Shown one piece after another: positions 5,007 through 12,353 of a stretch of 12,353 bases of DNA. Where the stretch lies: NCBI GenBank assembly GCA_937894185.1, contig CALCSA010000094.1:1-12353 (forward strand), written 5' to 3'. Within the stretch, counting starts at the first letter, position 1; each line of letters begins with the position of its first letter. The notes below the pieces were generated by a model. That model saw only the letters and a program-made list of their open reading frames with translations, ran no database searches and was not told the DNA's origin. Origin of the DNA: an uncultured Clostridia bacterium (GTDB lineage Bacteria > Bacillota > Clostridia > Oscillospirales > Ruminococcaceae). Both the position numbers and the translations under genes were made by a program.

Positions 5007-6127
5007 AGGGGTATGGCCTTGCGATTTTTCCGGCATTTTTGCCCCGGGAAGCCTGTGTCCTCAGGCTGCGGGCTCTGTATGAAAGCCGGGGATTTTGGCG
5101 GACAGAGACTGCCAAGTTTGAAGATTACGGCCTCTACTTGGACAATAAAAACTTTTTAGGGACCGACCAAATCCTCACCTTTATGGATCATAGCGGAAGG
5201 TTGCTGGCTCTCAAGCCCGACATTACCCTGAGCCTTGCCAAAAACCAGCCTGCTCAGGCTTCGGCTACCCCGGAAAAACTCTATTATGTCGAGGAAGTGG
5301 TGCGCTTTTCCCCCGAGAACCGGGCCTACAAGGTACTGGATCAAATCGGGCTGGAATGGATGGGCAGGGAGGACGCCTTCGCCAATCTGGAGGTGCTGGA
5401 CCTTGCCCTGCGCAGTCTCTCCCTCATGGGGGAAAGCGCCATGGATGTCTCCCATCTGGGCTTTGTCTCGGGGCTGCTGGAAAACACCGGGCTTTCCCCC
5501 CTGGTGGAGCGGAAGGTCTTGGGAGCCATTCACTCCAAAAGCCCCCATGATGTGGCGGAGGTTCTGGAGGCGGAGGGTGTGGTCAACAGCCGCCGGGAGC
5601 AGATCTTGGCTCTGGCAGGCATTCACGGACCCTTTCAAACAGCTTTGCAGGAGGCCAAAGGTCTGATTCGGGGGGAGGGGATGGCAAGGGCATACGCTGA
5701 ACTGGAAGTTCTGGCAAAATCCCTGCAACCCGCCCAACATCAAACCCTGCATCTGGACTTCTCGGTGGTCAACGATCTGGACTACTACAACGGCCTGATC
5801 TTCCGGGGGTATATCCGGGGCATTCCCGGAGTGGTTTGCAGCGGCGGCCGGTACGACAATTTGATGCAAAAGCTGGGCAAGAACTGCCGTGCCATTGGAT
5901 TCGGTATCGCCCTGCATCAGCTGGATACGTTTCTGGGAGCAGGGCAAAGGCAGACCGATCTGCTGCTGCTGTATCCCGCCCAATGTGATTGGAGCGCCCT
6001 TATGGAGCAGGTGCGGGAGCTGAACGCTCAGGGTCTAACCGTGCGCTGCGAAAGGGAAGACGCCGATATCACAAGGCTTTCTTATGGCAAGCTTGAGCGG
6101 TTTGGGGGAGGTGGAAACAAATGCTGA
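5003..6127 (+). CDS. hisZ: ATP phosphoribosyltransferase regulatory subunit HisZ
   Basis: HisRS-like paralogue without tRNA charging activity that assembles with short-form HisG to give active ATP phosphoribosyltransferase, the first step of histidine synthesis. The 374-residue product keeps class II synthetase landmarks: a motif-2-like ALKPDITLSLAK at about 69-80, VVRFSPENR near 99-107, and the C-terminal SGGRYDNLMQKLG followed by GFGIALHQL. The histidyl anticodon-binding domain is shortened, as expected for HisZ. The N-terminus lacks the usual P-x-G-x-R-D motif of the family. The start is uncertain. ATG 5003 is preferred for its overlap with the leader-frame stop, but an in-frame ATG at 4991 is equally free of a strong ribosome site. 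The stop overlaps the hisG start by 7 nt. Confidence 0.9.
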   Translation: MKGYGLAIFPAFLPREACVLRLRALYESRGFWRTETAKFEDYGLYLDNKNFLGTDQILTFMDHSGRLLALKPDITLSLAKNQPAQASATPEKLYYVEEVVRFSPENRAYKVLDQIGLEWMGREDAFANLEVLDLALRSLSLMGESAMDVSHLGFVSGLLENTGLSPLVERKVLGAIHSKSPHDVAEVLEAEGVVNSRREQILALAGIHGPFQTALQEAKGLIRGEGMARAYAELEVLAKSLQPAQHQTLHLDFSVVNDLDYYNGLIFRGYIRGIPGVVCSGGRYDNLMQKLGKNCRAIGFGIALHQLDTFLGAGQRQTDLLLLYPAQCDWSALMEQVRELNAQGLTVRCEREDADITRLSYGKLERFGGGGNKC

Positions 6128-6759
6128 ACGTGGCTTTGCCCAAGGGCAGGTTGGGGGATCAGGTGTTTTCCATGTTGGAGCGGGCAGGGTATGGGGGAGC
6201 AGGTCCGGTCAAGGGCTCCCGCCGTCTGGTGGTGGAGGATAAAGCCGCCGGAGTCCGGTACTTTTTAGTCAAACCCTCCGACGTTGCCATCTACGTCCTC
6301 CACGGTGCTGCCGATGTGGGGGTGGTGGGGAAGGATATTCTGCTGGAAACCACCCCCGACGTTTACGAGCTGCTGGATTTACACATCGGCACCTGCCGGA
6401 TGGCGGTGGCAGGCTTGCCGAATACAAGTTTTTCCCGGCAGGTTTTGCGGGTGGCCACCAAATACCCCAACATCGCCAAACGTTATTTTGACGCCCAAAG
6501 CAGGGAGATTGAGCTCATCGCCCTCAACGGGTCCATCGAGTTGGCTCCTTTGGTGGGGCTTTCCGATGTCATTGTAGATATTGTAGAGACCGGCTCCACC
6601 CTCAAGGCCAATCACCTCAAGGTGCTGGAAGAGATGATGCCCATTTCCGCCCGGCTGATTGCCAACATTGCCAGCTATAAGTTTAAGGCGCAGGCCATTC
6701 AGGCCATGGTGGATGCCTTGGCCCAAGAGGTAAACCGGAGAGGGGAGGGCATTCAGTGA
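6121..6759 (+). CDS. hisG: ATP phosphoribosyltransferase catalytic subunit, short form (HisG)
   Basis: Condenses ATP with PRPP to form phosphoribosyl-ATP, the committed step of histidine synthesis. At 212 residues it is the short form, lacking the C-terminal regulatory domain of long HisG proteins, and so depends on HisZ, encoded immediately upstream. The N-terminus ALPKGRLGD is typical, and the family signature spans residues 140-161 (E-LAPLVGLSDVIVDIVE-TGSTL). The ATG overlaps the hisZ stop by 7 nt and is preceded by GGAGGTGG, so the two subunits are probably made in a coupled way. The stop codon overlaps the hisC start (GTGA). Confidence 0.96.
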   Translation: MLNVALPKGRLGDQVFSMLERAGYGGAGPVKGSRRLVVEDKAAGVRYFLVKPSDVAIYVLHGAADVGVVGKDILLETTPDVYELLDLHIGTCRMAVAGLPNTSFSRQVLRVATKYPNIAKRYFDAQSREIELIALNGSIELAPLVGLSDVIVDIVETGSTLKANHLKVLEEMMPISARLIANIASYKFKAQAIQAMVDALAQEVNRRGEGIQ

Positions 6760-7817
6760 GCCGTTTTCTCAGCCGCCATGTGCGGGGACTGGAGCCCTAT
6801 GTACCGGGGGAGCAGCCGTTGGATCGGCAGTACATCAAGCTCAACACCAACGAGTGCCCCTATCCCCCGGCGCCGGGAATTGTCCGCCTGTTGGCGGAGC
6901 ACACCGGGCAGGAGTTTGCCCTCTACCCCGATCCGGAAGCCAAGGAGTTGCGGGGTGCCATCGCCCGCCGGTACGGCCTTGCCGCTGAGAAGGTGTTTGT
7001 GGGCAACGGTTCCGATGAGGTGCTGGCCTTCCTCTGTATGGCTTTTTTTGATGGGGGGGACCCTATCTATTTTCCCGATCCCAGCTACGGATTTTATGAG
7101 GTATACGCCAACCTCTTCGGCCTGAAGGCCCGTCCCATTCCCTTGGCGAAGGACTTCTCCATTAAAGAGGAAGATTATTTGGAACTGGATGGACATATCC
7201 TCCTCGCCAACCCCAATGCCCCCACCGGCCTTGCCCTGTCCCGCTGCAAGATCGAGGGGATTCTCAAGGGAAACCCCCATCATCTGGTGGTGGTGGATGA
7301 AGCTTATGTGGATTTTGCCGGTGAGGATGTCACCAGTCTGCCCCTGCTCTCCGACTATGACAACCTGATGATTGTGGGGACCTTTTCCAAGTCTCGCTCT
7401 CTTGCGGGTTTGCGGCTGGGCTACGCATTTTCCCGGCCGGAGCACATCGCCGCACTGGAGCGGATCAAATATTCCTTTCACCCCTACAATGTCAACCGAT
7501 TCACCCAGCAGGCAGGTGTCATTGCCGTGGAGGACGACGCTTACATGGGCCACGTACTGGAGAAAATCATTGCAACCCGGGATAGAACCTCCCTCCGGCT
7601 GCGGGAATTGGGATGCAGGGTGTTGCCCAGCAGCACCAATTTCCTATTCATGGCCCATCCCAGCCTGACGGGTAGAGAGCTCTATCAAAAACTGCGGGAA
7701 AAGGGGATACTGGTGCGTTGTTTTGAGCATCCCCGCACCCTTGACTTTGTCCGGGTGAGCATTGGCACCGATGAGGAAATAAAGGCGTTTTTACGCGCAG
7801 TGGAGGAAACTTTATGA
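6756..7817 (+). CDS. hisC: Histidinol-phosphate aminotransferase HisC
   Basis: PLP-dependent class I/II aminotransferase that converts imidazole-acetol phosphate to histidinol phosphate. The 353-residue protein shows LNTNECPYPP at 29-38, NPNAPTG at 152-158, DEAY at 181-184, which contacts PLP, the Schiff-base lysine in GTFSKSRSLAGLRLGY (Lys212), and a C-terminal VRVSIGT that supplies the carboxylate-binding arginine. Length is normal for the family. Translation starts at GTG 6756, within a GTGA overlap with hisG, with GAGGGGAGGG just upstream. Normally hisD lies between hisG and hisC in clostridial his operons; here there is no room for it. Confidence 0.96.
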   Translation: MSRFLSRHVRGLEPYVPGEQPLDRQYIKLNTNECPYPPAPGIVRLLAEHTGQEFALYPDPEAKELRGAIARRYGLAAEKVFVGNGSDEVLAFLCMAFFDGGDPIYFPDPSYGFYEVYANLFGLKARPIPLAKDFSIKEEDYLELDGHILLANPNAPTGLALSRCKIEGILKGNPHHLVVVDEAYVDFAGEDVTSLPLLSDYDNLMIVGTFSKSRSLAGLRLGYAFSRPEHIAALERIKYSFHPYNVNRFTQQAGVIAVEDDAYMGHVLEKIIATRDRTSLRLRELGCRVLPSSTNFLFMAHPSLTGRELYQKLREKGILVRCFEHPRTLDFVRVSIGTDEEIKAFLRAVEETL

Positions 7818-8407
7818 GACAGGCCACCGTGAACCGGCAAACCGCCGAAACCCAAATATCTCTCACCCTCAATCTGGATGGAACGGGATGCTATGGGATT
7901 GACACCGGCATTGGATTTTTTAATCATCTGCTGGAACTGTTTGCCGCCCACGGCTCCTTTGATTTATGCCTGCAATGCCGGGGTGATTTGGTGGTGGACG
8001 GCCATCACACCGTAGAGGATGTGGGGATTGCGCTGGGCACGGCGTTTCGGCAGGCGTTGGGAGAAAAGCGGGGAATCCACCGCTATGCCGATCTGGTGCT
8101 CCCCATGGACGAGGCGCTGATTTTGATTGCGCTGGACCTTTCCGGCCGAAGCTATTTAGGCTATGAGGTAAACTTTACCGCTCCCATGATCGGCCAGTGG
8201 GACACTCAGCTGTTGGAGGAGTTCCTCCTTGCCCTGACCCGCTCTATGGGGCTGACCCTCCACGTTCGGCAGTTGGCGGGGAAGAACGCTCATCACATCG
8301 CCGAAGCTGTTTTGAAAGGGCTGGGCCGCGCCCTGCGCCGTGCCGTGGCCATCCAGCCCGACATGGAAGGCAAAGTCCCCTCCACCAAAGGCTCCTTACA
8401 GGGATAA
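7814..8407 (+). CDS. hisB: Imidazoleglycerol-phosphate dehydratase HisB
   Basis: Manganese-dependent dehydratase that converts imidazoleglycerol phosphate to imidazole-acetol phosphate, the substrate for HisC. The 197-residue monofunctional protein has both metal-binding histidine motifs, HHTVEDVG at 64-71 and KNAHHIAEA at 157-165, and the usual C-terminal PSTKGSL. Length is standard and no histidinol phosphatase domain is fused. The ATG overlaps the hisC stop (ATGA), so the four genes form one coupled unit. It is the last gene of the operon; a strong terminator starts 36 nt after the stop. Confidence 0.97.
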   Translation: MRQATVNRQTAETQISLTLNLDGTGCYGIDTGIGFFNHLLELFAAHGSFDLCLQCRGDLVVDGHHTVEDVGIALGTAFRQALGEKRGIHRYADLVLPMDEALILIALDLSGRSYLGYEVNFTAPMIGQWDTQLLEEFLLALTRSMGLTLHVRQLAGKNAHHIAEAVLKGLGRALRRAVAIQPDMEGKVPSTKGSLQG

Positions 8408-8442
8408 GGGCAACCGCCATCACCTCAGAAATACCTGCGTTT

Positions 8443-8479
8443 AAAAGAGGAAAGAGCTTTATAGCTCTTTCCTCTTTTT
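8443..8479 (+). terminator. Bidirectional terminator between hisB and the symporter gene
   Basis: A perfect 16-bp stem (8443-8458 with 8463-8478) closes on a TTAT loop. The A-rich 5' side and T-rich 3' side (AAAAGAGG and CCTCTTTTT at the ends) give a U-run on either strand. It therefore ends the his operon on the plus strand and, 17 nt past its stop codon, the convergent symporter gene on the minus strand. Confidence 0.93.
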
Positions 8480-8495
8480 AGATGGGGTGTGGCCG

Positions 8496-9872
8496 CTATG
8501 TTCTTTTCCCAGTTCTCCAAGAAAAGTTGGGGGATGCCGAAATCCTTTTGCAGGGCAGCTGAATATGGCGGCGCAGCAAAATCATGGCGGCAACGTTGGG
8601 GATAGCCATCATGGCATTGAGGGCGTCTGCCAATCCCCAGAGCCTGCGCATGTCCCCCATGGCCCCCACCACAGCGCAGACAATGAACAGCCAGCGGTAG
8701 AGATGGATGGCCGCTTTGCTGCCTCCCGTCAAGAAGCCGATGGCGGTCTCGCCGTAAAAGCACCAGCCCAGCATTCCGGCCACCGCAAAGCACATCACCG
8801 AAACCGCAATAAAGCCCGCACCCTTGAGGCCGAAGACACTGGAAAAAGCAGCGGAGGTCATCTCCACGCCGTCCAAGCCACTTTGCCAGAGGGTGCCTTT
8901 CTGAGCGGTCAACAGTACCAGTGCCGTCAAGGTGCAGACGACGATGGTATCCAGAAAGACTTCAAAAATCCCCCACACACTTTGATGAGCCGGGCTCTTG
9001 CAGTCGGCGCAGGCATGGGCAATGGGGGCGGAACCAAGCCCCGCCTCGTTGGTGAACACTCCCCGGGAAATTCCATAGCGGATCGCAGAGGAAAGGCCGT
9101 GGCCCAACACCCCCCCGGCCATTCCTGCGGGGGCAAAGGCCCCCCGGAAAATAAGGGAAAAGGCAGTGCCCAGATACCATTTGTTGCGGACTAGCGCCGT
9201 CACGGAGCAGGCAATGTAGGCGATGGAGATAAAGGGAATCATCACCTCGTTGACGGAGGCGATGCGTTGCAGGCCTCCAAACACCACCAGAGCCAGCAGG
9301 GAAGCCACCAGAACACCGCTGATCCAAGGGGGGATTCCAAAGGCGGCAAGAGCCGCCCCGGATACCGCGTTCACCTGAGTCATGTTGCCGATTCCAAAGG
9401 AGGTAAGGGCGCACAACAAAGCAAAGATGCTGCCCAACCACGGTTTATTCAGGGCATTCTTCATATAATACATGGGCCCGCCCCGAAATCCGTCCATGGT
9501 TTTTTCCCGAAATTTTACCGCTAAAAATATTTCGCCATATTTGGTCATCATACCAAAGAACGCCGATACCCACATCCAAAAGATGGCTCCGGGGCCCCCT
9601 AATGTCAAAGCGGTGGCAACTCCGGCAATATTTCCTACTCCCAATGTTCCGGCCAGAGCGGTGCTCATTGCCTGAAAAGGTGAAATGCTTGTCAGGTCCG
9701 GTTTGACGTCCTTTTGCATCAAAGTGCCCACGGTGTTCTTGAGGATGAAGGGGAGGCCACGCAGCTGGAAGAACCGGGTTTTCAGGGTAAGCCAAATACC
9801 GGTGCCAAAAAGCAAAGTCACCATGGAACCTTGGTACAAAAGGCTTTGCATTAACTGTAAAGCTCTTTGCAT
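8496..9872 (-). CDS. Sodium:alanine/amino-acid symporter, AGCS (AlsT/AgcS) family
   Basis: Integral membrane carrier that imports alanine, glycine or related amino acids with Na+. The 458-residue protein has about ten hydrophobic segments and three family landmarks: TLGVGNIAGVATA at 76-88, GGPMYYM at 131-137, and RGVFTNEAGLGSAPIAHA at 270-287. Length is normal. The ATG at 9872 is supported by AAAGGAG with a 9-nt gap. It is monocistronic and convergent with hisB. The substrate cannot be fixed from sequence; alanine, glycine and glutamine carriers share these motifs. No convincing minus-strand promoter was found in the 250 nt upstream. Confidence 0.95.
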   Translation of the reverse strand: MQRALQLMQSLLYQGSMVTLLFGTGIWLTLKTRFFQLRGLPFILKNTVGTLMQKDVKPDLTSISPFQAMSTALAGTLGVGNIAGVATALTLGGPGAIFWMWVSAFFGMMTKYGEIFLAVKFREKTMDGFRGGPMYYMKNALNKPWLGSIFALLCALTSFGIGNMTQVNAVSGAALAAFGIPPWISGVLVASLLALVVFGGLQRIASVNEVMIPFISIAYIACSVTALVRNKWYLGTAFSLIFRGAFAPAGMAGGVLGHGLSSAIRYGISRGVFTNEAGLGSAPIAHACADCKSPAHQSVWGIFEVFLDTIVVCTLTALVLLTAQKGTLWQSGLDGVEMTSAAFSSVFGLKGAGFIAVSVMCFAVAGMLGWCFYGETAIGFLTGGSKAAIHLYRWLFIVCAVVGAMGDMRRLWGLADALNAMMAIPNVAAMILLRRHIQLPCKRISASPNFSWRTGKRT

Positions 9873-9935
9873 TTACACAGCTCCTTTTATATGATCCGCT
9901 GGTAAATGTATATGGTCCTTGTAAAGGGAATAGCA

Positions 9936-9964
9936 TTGCCATTCTGGAGTTTTTAATGTATAAT
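9936..9964 (+). promoter_or_regulatory. Likely sigma-A promoter for the transglycosylase gene
   Basis: TTGCCA (9936-9941), a 17-nt spacer ending in TG, and a perfect TATAAT (9959-9964). Transcription would start near 9971, leaving a leader of about 155 nt before the ATG at 10128, in which I see no clear riboswitch or terminator. Confidence 0.55.
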
Positions 9965-10127
9965 ATAGCTTCGGACAACCAATAATGCTATTTGATACCA
10001 GATATGGAAAAATTTAGGGCTTGCGGCAACAGGTAAATTTTTATTAGGTTACATGCAGGCAGTACAACCAAAGTTATTAAAATGTACCGCCGGCATTGTG
10101 CGGTCAAGCCCGCAACAAGGTGGTTTC

Positions 10128-10862
10128 ATGCTAAAAAAGATACTGAAAAATAGAATGTGCCGGAAGCTTGCCATTTTTGTGGTAGCTTTTGCCGCAGTTG
10201 GCGCACTGGTGATTCTCCAAGCGGCCTGCCCCGAAGCAGGGCCGGCCGGCCGGATGGCCTTTTTGCCTTCCCGCACCCTGTTTACGGTAAATGGCCCCCC
10301 TGCACCGGCCCCTCTGACCGACAGCGACCTTGCTCTTCAGCTGGAAGAGTTGGACTATCAGGAGCCTTCCCCCGTCAAGCCTGCCGTAGTCACTCAGGCC
10401 AAGGGGCCCTACGTCAATCCCCCCTATTCCTATATGGAGCTGCCATTGTCCGAGGAGCTTCAGCGCTATACCCATGGCCGTTGTCAGGAGCTGGGTCTGG
10501 AATACGAGATGATTCTGGCCATTATGTGGCGGGAAAGCCGCTTTCAGCCCAAGGCGGTGGGAGTGAACCGCAACGGCACCCGGGACAGCGGACTGATGCA
10601 GATTAACGACATCAACAAGAAGTGGCTTTCGGAAGAGCATGGCATTGAGGATTTGCTGGATCCTTATCAAAATATCGATGCGGGCACGGCGATTCTGGCC
10701 GGATATTTTTCCAAGTACAGTGAGAATTTTGCCCTGATGGCCTATCAGTACGGGGAGCAGGGGATGCTGGAAAAGGCAAAGCAGGGAATCGACACCAACG
10801 ATCTGACCGCTAAGGTACAGCACAAACGGGATGAGTATAAGAAAGCCCGTTTGGCACAATAA
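10128..10862 (+). CDS. Membrane-anchored lytic transglycosylase-like protein (SLT domain)
   Basis: Predicted peptidoglycan-cleaving enzyme of the soluble lytic transglycosylase fold, tethered to the outside of the membrane. The 244-residue product has a basic N-terminus, one transmembrane or uncleaved signal segment at about 13-32, a Pro-rich linker (35-105), and an SLT domain from about 108. The domain carries MWRESRF with the putative catalytic Glu136, GLMQIN at 155-160, NIDAGTAILA near 182-191, and AYQYGE at 205-210 where AYNxG is usual. The ATG at 10128 is preferred because AAGGTGG precedes it; an in-frame ATG at 10053 would add 25 residues before the membrane segment and has no ribosome site. 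It is monocistronic, with a terminator right after the stop. Its position before spoIIGA could suggest a sporulation link, but separate promoters make that weak. Confidence 0.88.
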   Translation: MLKKILKNRMCRKLAIFVVAFAAVGALVILQAACPEAGPAGRMAFLPSRTLFTVNGPPAPAPLTDSDLALQLEELDYQEPSPVKPAVVTQAKGPYVNPPYSYMELPLSEELQRYTHGRCQELGLEYEMILAIMWRESRFQPKAVGVNRNGTRDSGLMQINDINKKWLSEEHGIEDLLDPYQNIDAGTAILAGYFSKYSENFALMAYQYGEQGMLEKAKQGIDTNDLTAKVQHKRDEYKKARLAQ

Positions 10863-10873
10863 AGACGTTAACA

Positions 10874-10905
10874 AAGAGCTGGACCAATTGGTCCGGCTCT
10901 TTTTG
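10874..10905 (+). terminator. Intrinsic terminator after the transglycosylase gene
   Basis: AAAGAGC (10874-10880) pairs with GCTCTTT (10897-10903) and GGACC (10882-10886) with GGTCC (10891-10895), joined by a G-U pair and closed by an AATT loop; a T-run follows. It begins 11 nt after the stop codon. Confidence 0.93.
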
Positions 10906-11060
10906 CTTCCTGTGGAAAGGGGCCGATCCTTGGACCAACTGTTCCGGGATGCTCCAATTGGCTTGGCGTTTAAAGCATGGTTATGCTTGGTCACTGCCGA
11001 CACCTTGTCCGCTTCACCGCCAAAACAATTTGTACAAAAATCATAAGGGTTGTCACTCTT

Positions 11061-11095
11061 TTGCGACAAAAATGACGGCCAATCTCTCCTATAAT
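11061..11095 (+). promoter_or_regulatory. Putative spoIIG promoter with long spacer and Spo0A-box-like site
   Basis: A perfect TATAAT (11090-11095) has no -35 at 17 nt. TTGCGA (11061-11066) lies 23 nt upstream and overlaps a minus-strand TTTGTCGCAA, one mismatch from the TGTCGAA core of Spo0A boxes. The Bacillus subtilis spoIIG promoter is known to have an abnormally long (22-bp) spacer with Spo0A binding over its -35 region. The same arrangement here, about 40 nt upstream of spoIIGA, suggests Spo0A~P-activated transcription. Confidence 0.45.
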
Positions 11096-11135
11096 AAAAA
11101 AGCACTTGTTACTTATTATATTAGGACGGTGAAAC

Positions 11136-12047
11136 ATGCAGACCCCGGTTTATGTGGATGTGCTGTTGGTGCTCAATTACGCGGTGACGGCGCTGTTGGT
11201 TGTCTGCACTGCGGGGCTGATGGGAATCAAAATAAAAAGACGTGAAATAGTCATGGCCGCTTTGCTGGGATCCTTGGGCTCGCTGACTATTTTTTTACCG
11301 TTTATGGGATTTTTCACCATGCTGATCACCCGTATTCTGCTCTCCGGCCTGATTGTGCTGGCTGCTCTGTCTTTTCGGGGAGTGGGGCAGTTCTTCAAAG
11401 GGTGGTTCCTCTTTTTTGCCGTCAACTTCTTTTTTGCCGGGGTGATGCTGGGAATCTGGATGCTCTTTGCCCCGGCTGGAATGCTCTACTACAACGGAGT
11501 GGTTTACTTTAACGTCAAACCGGTTACCCTGCTCCTTTCCACGGTGGCGGCTTACCTGCTGCTTCGGCTGGGGGGGCGGCTGTCCAGAGGGGGCAGGCTT
11601 CCCGGCAACCGGTGCCGCGCCACGATTAAGCTTTGGGGGAACACCTGCGCTCTGGAGGCTTTAATCGATACCGGCAACAGCCTATGCGAGCCCTTCAGCG
11701 GCATTCCGGTCATCGTCTGCCGGCTGGATGCGGTCAAAAACCTTTTGGGTGCTACCCTTTATCACGCCTTGAAGAAAGAGGATTGGGAAGCGGCGGCCAA
11801 ACTCCCCAACGTAAAGATCAGAATGATTCCTTACGCGGGACTGGGCAGCCGTGGCGCACTGCCGGCCATACAGGCGGACCAACTGATGATACAACGGGAA
11901 AGTGATCTATACAAAGCAGAGCTTGTCTATATGGCGGTGTCCGGTCAGCGCTTTGGGGATGGGTACGACGCTATCCTCAACCCGGATTTAATCAGTGTTC
12001 CATTGAAATCCCCCACGGGGAAAGAAAAGCAAATAACGGTGGTGTAA
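11136..12047 (+). CDS. spoIIGA: Sigma-E processing peptidase SpoIIGA
   Basis: Membrane-bound aspartic protease made in the mother cell that removes the pro-sequence of pro-sigma-E during sporulation. The 303-residue protein has about five hydrophobic segments in its N-terminal half (roughly 6-28, 38-57, 60-78, 88-112, 128-145), followed by a cytosolic domain with the aspartic protease signature LIDTGNSLCEPFSG, where Asp178 is the predicted catalytic residue (Asp183 in Bacillus subtilis). Length matches the family. The ATG at 11136 is preceded by AGGACGGTG. The stop is 4 nt from the sigE start, so protease and substrate are co-transcribed. The activating partner SpoIIR is not in the window. 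Confidence 0.96.
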   Translation: MQTPVYVDVLLVLNYAVTALLVVCTAGLMGIKIKRREIVMAALLGSLGSLTIFLPFMGFFTMLITRILLSGLIVLAALSFRGVGQFFKGWFLFFAVNFFFAGVMLGIWMLFAPAGMLYYNGVVYFNVKPVTLLLSTVAAYLLLRLGGRLSRGGRLPGNRCRATIKLWGNTCALEALIDTGNSLCEPFSGIPVIVCRLDAVKNLLGATLYHALKKEDWEAAAKLPNVKIRMIPYAGLGSRGALPAIQADQLMIQRESDLYKAELVYMAVSGQRFGDGYDAILNPDLISVPLKSPTGKEKQITVV

Positions 12048-12051
12048 ACAA

Positions 12052-12353
12052 ATGCGGTGTACCTTTTTGGAACAAGCGAATCAGTTGTGGCTCAATCTGT
12101 TTTACAAATTTGCCCGAACTAAAATTTACTACATCAACGGCCCGGACACGCTGCCCTCCCCCCTTACCAGAGAGGAGGAGGAAGAAGTATTTACCCGGCT
12201 GACTGTTGGGGATGAAAAAGCCAAGCAGAAGTTGATTGTTCATAATCTGCGTCTGGTGGTGTATATTGCCCGCAAATTCGAAAACTCCGGCATTGGGGTG
12301 GAGGACCTTATTTCCATAGGAACCATCGGGCTCATTAAGGCGGTCAACACCTT
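12052..12353 (+). CDS. sigE: RNA polymerase sigma-E factor (pro-sigma-E), 5' part, cut by the window edge
   Basis: Mother-cell-specific sigma factor of early sporulation, made as an inactive precursor. The first 100 residues are present. A pro-sequence of about 25 residues (MRCTFLEQANQLWLNLFYKF onward) leads to YYINGPDTLP, which aligns with the cleavage region YYIGG of Bacillus subtilis sigma-E. Sigma region 2 follows, with NLRLVVYIARKFENSGI and EDLISIGTIGLIKAVNT, nearly identical to known sigma-E proteins. The rest lies beyond the window. The ribosome site is weak (GGTGGTG), and the start lies 4 nt after the spoIIGA stop, which suggests translational coupling. Confidence 0.96.
   Translation, partial: MRCTFLEQANQLWLNLFYKFARTKIYYINGPDTLPSPLTREEEEEVFTRLTVGDEKAKQKLIVHNLRLVVYIARKFENSGIGVEDLISIGTIGLIKAVNT

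Noticed and set aside
6753..7553. Minus-strand open frame of 266 codons opposite hisC
   Set aside because: Antisense to hisC, whose PLP motifs are intact; no ribosome site or recognisable domain.
8487..9194. Plus-strand open frame of 235 codons opposite the symporter gene
   Set aside because: Antisense to a well-supported AGCS transporter; low-complexity H/G/Q-rich translation without a start signal.
9873..9990. Minus-strand promoter for the symporter gene within TATATTATAC near 9960-9970
   Set aside because: The -10-like sequence is the reverse of the plus-strand TATAAT and no -35 hexamer lies at 16-18 nt.
10215..10232. Lipobox-like LQAAC at the end of the transglycosylase membrane segment
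   Set aside because: The -3 position relative to Cys is Gln, not Leu/Val/Ile, so a lipoprotein signal is not supported.

Overview
The window looks like a chromosomal segment of an endospore-forming Firmicute of class Clostridia, probably the Ruminococcaceae/Oscillospiraceae side. This is inferred from an alpha/beta-type small acid-soluble spore protein, the spoIIGA-sigE pair, a short-form HisG with HisZ, a T-box leader, GGAGG-type ribosome binding sites, and AT-rich intergenic DNA between moderately GC-rich genes. There is no sign of a plasmid, phage, transposon, CRISPR array or rRNA/tRNA gene.

Layout. (1) 57-1448, minus: a membrane-anchored DacF-type D-Ala-D-Ala carboxypeptidase with a strong promoter at 1503-1531. 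(2) 1771-2310, plus: an unrecognised conserved-looking protein, followed by 2411-2599, a SASP gene with a possible sporulation-sigma promoter and its own terminator. (3) 2714-4453, minus: an AMP-forming acyl-CoA synthetase. Its transcript starts at a near-consensus promoter (4823-4851) and carries a complete T-box riboswitch (about 4531-4800), so tRNA charging appears to control an acyl-CoA ligase. (4) 5003-8407, plus: a tightly overlapping histidine operon hisZ-hisG-hisC-hisB with a consensus promoter (4898-4926), head-to-head with the T-box promoter, and a possible 13-codon leader ORF containing two adjacent His codons. hisD and the genes normally after hisB are absent. (5) 8496-9872, minus: an AlsT-type sodium:amino-acid symporter, convergent with hisB and sharing a bidirectional terminator. 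(6) 10128-10862, plus: a membrane-anchored lytic transglycosylase-like protein. (7) 11136-12047 and 12052 to the window edge, plus: spoIIGA and the 5' part of sigE, the mother-cell sigma factor and its processing protease.

The genes are mostly core functions in three themes: sporulation and cell wall (dacF-like, ssp, transglycosylase, spoIIGA, sigE), histidine synthesis, and amino-acid-linked metabolism (T-box acyl-CoA ligase, AlsT-like symporter). I found no wholly new multi-gene system. The most unusual item is the T-box on an acyl-CoA synthetase. Next are the translationally coupled His-codon leader before hisZ and the spoIIGA promoter, which keeps a long spacer and a Spo0A-box-like site.
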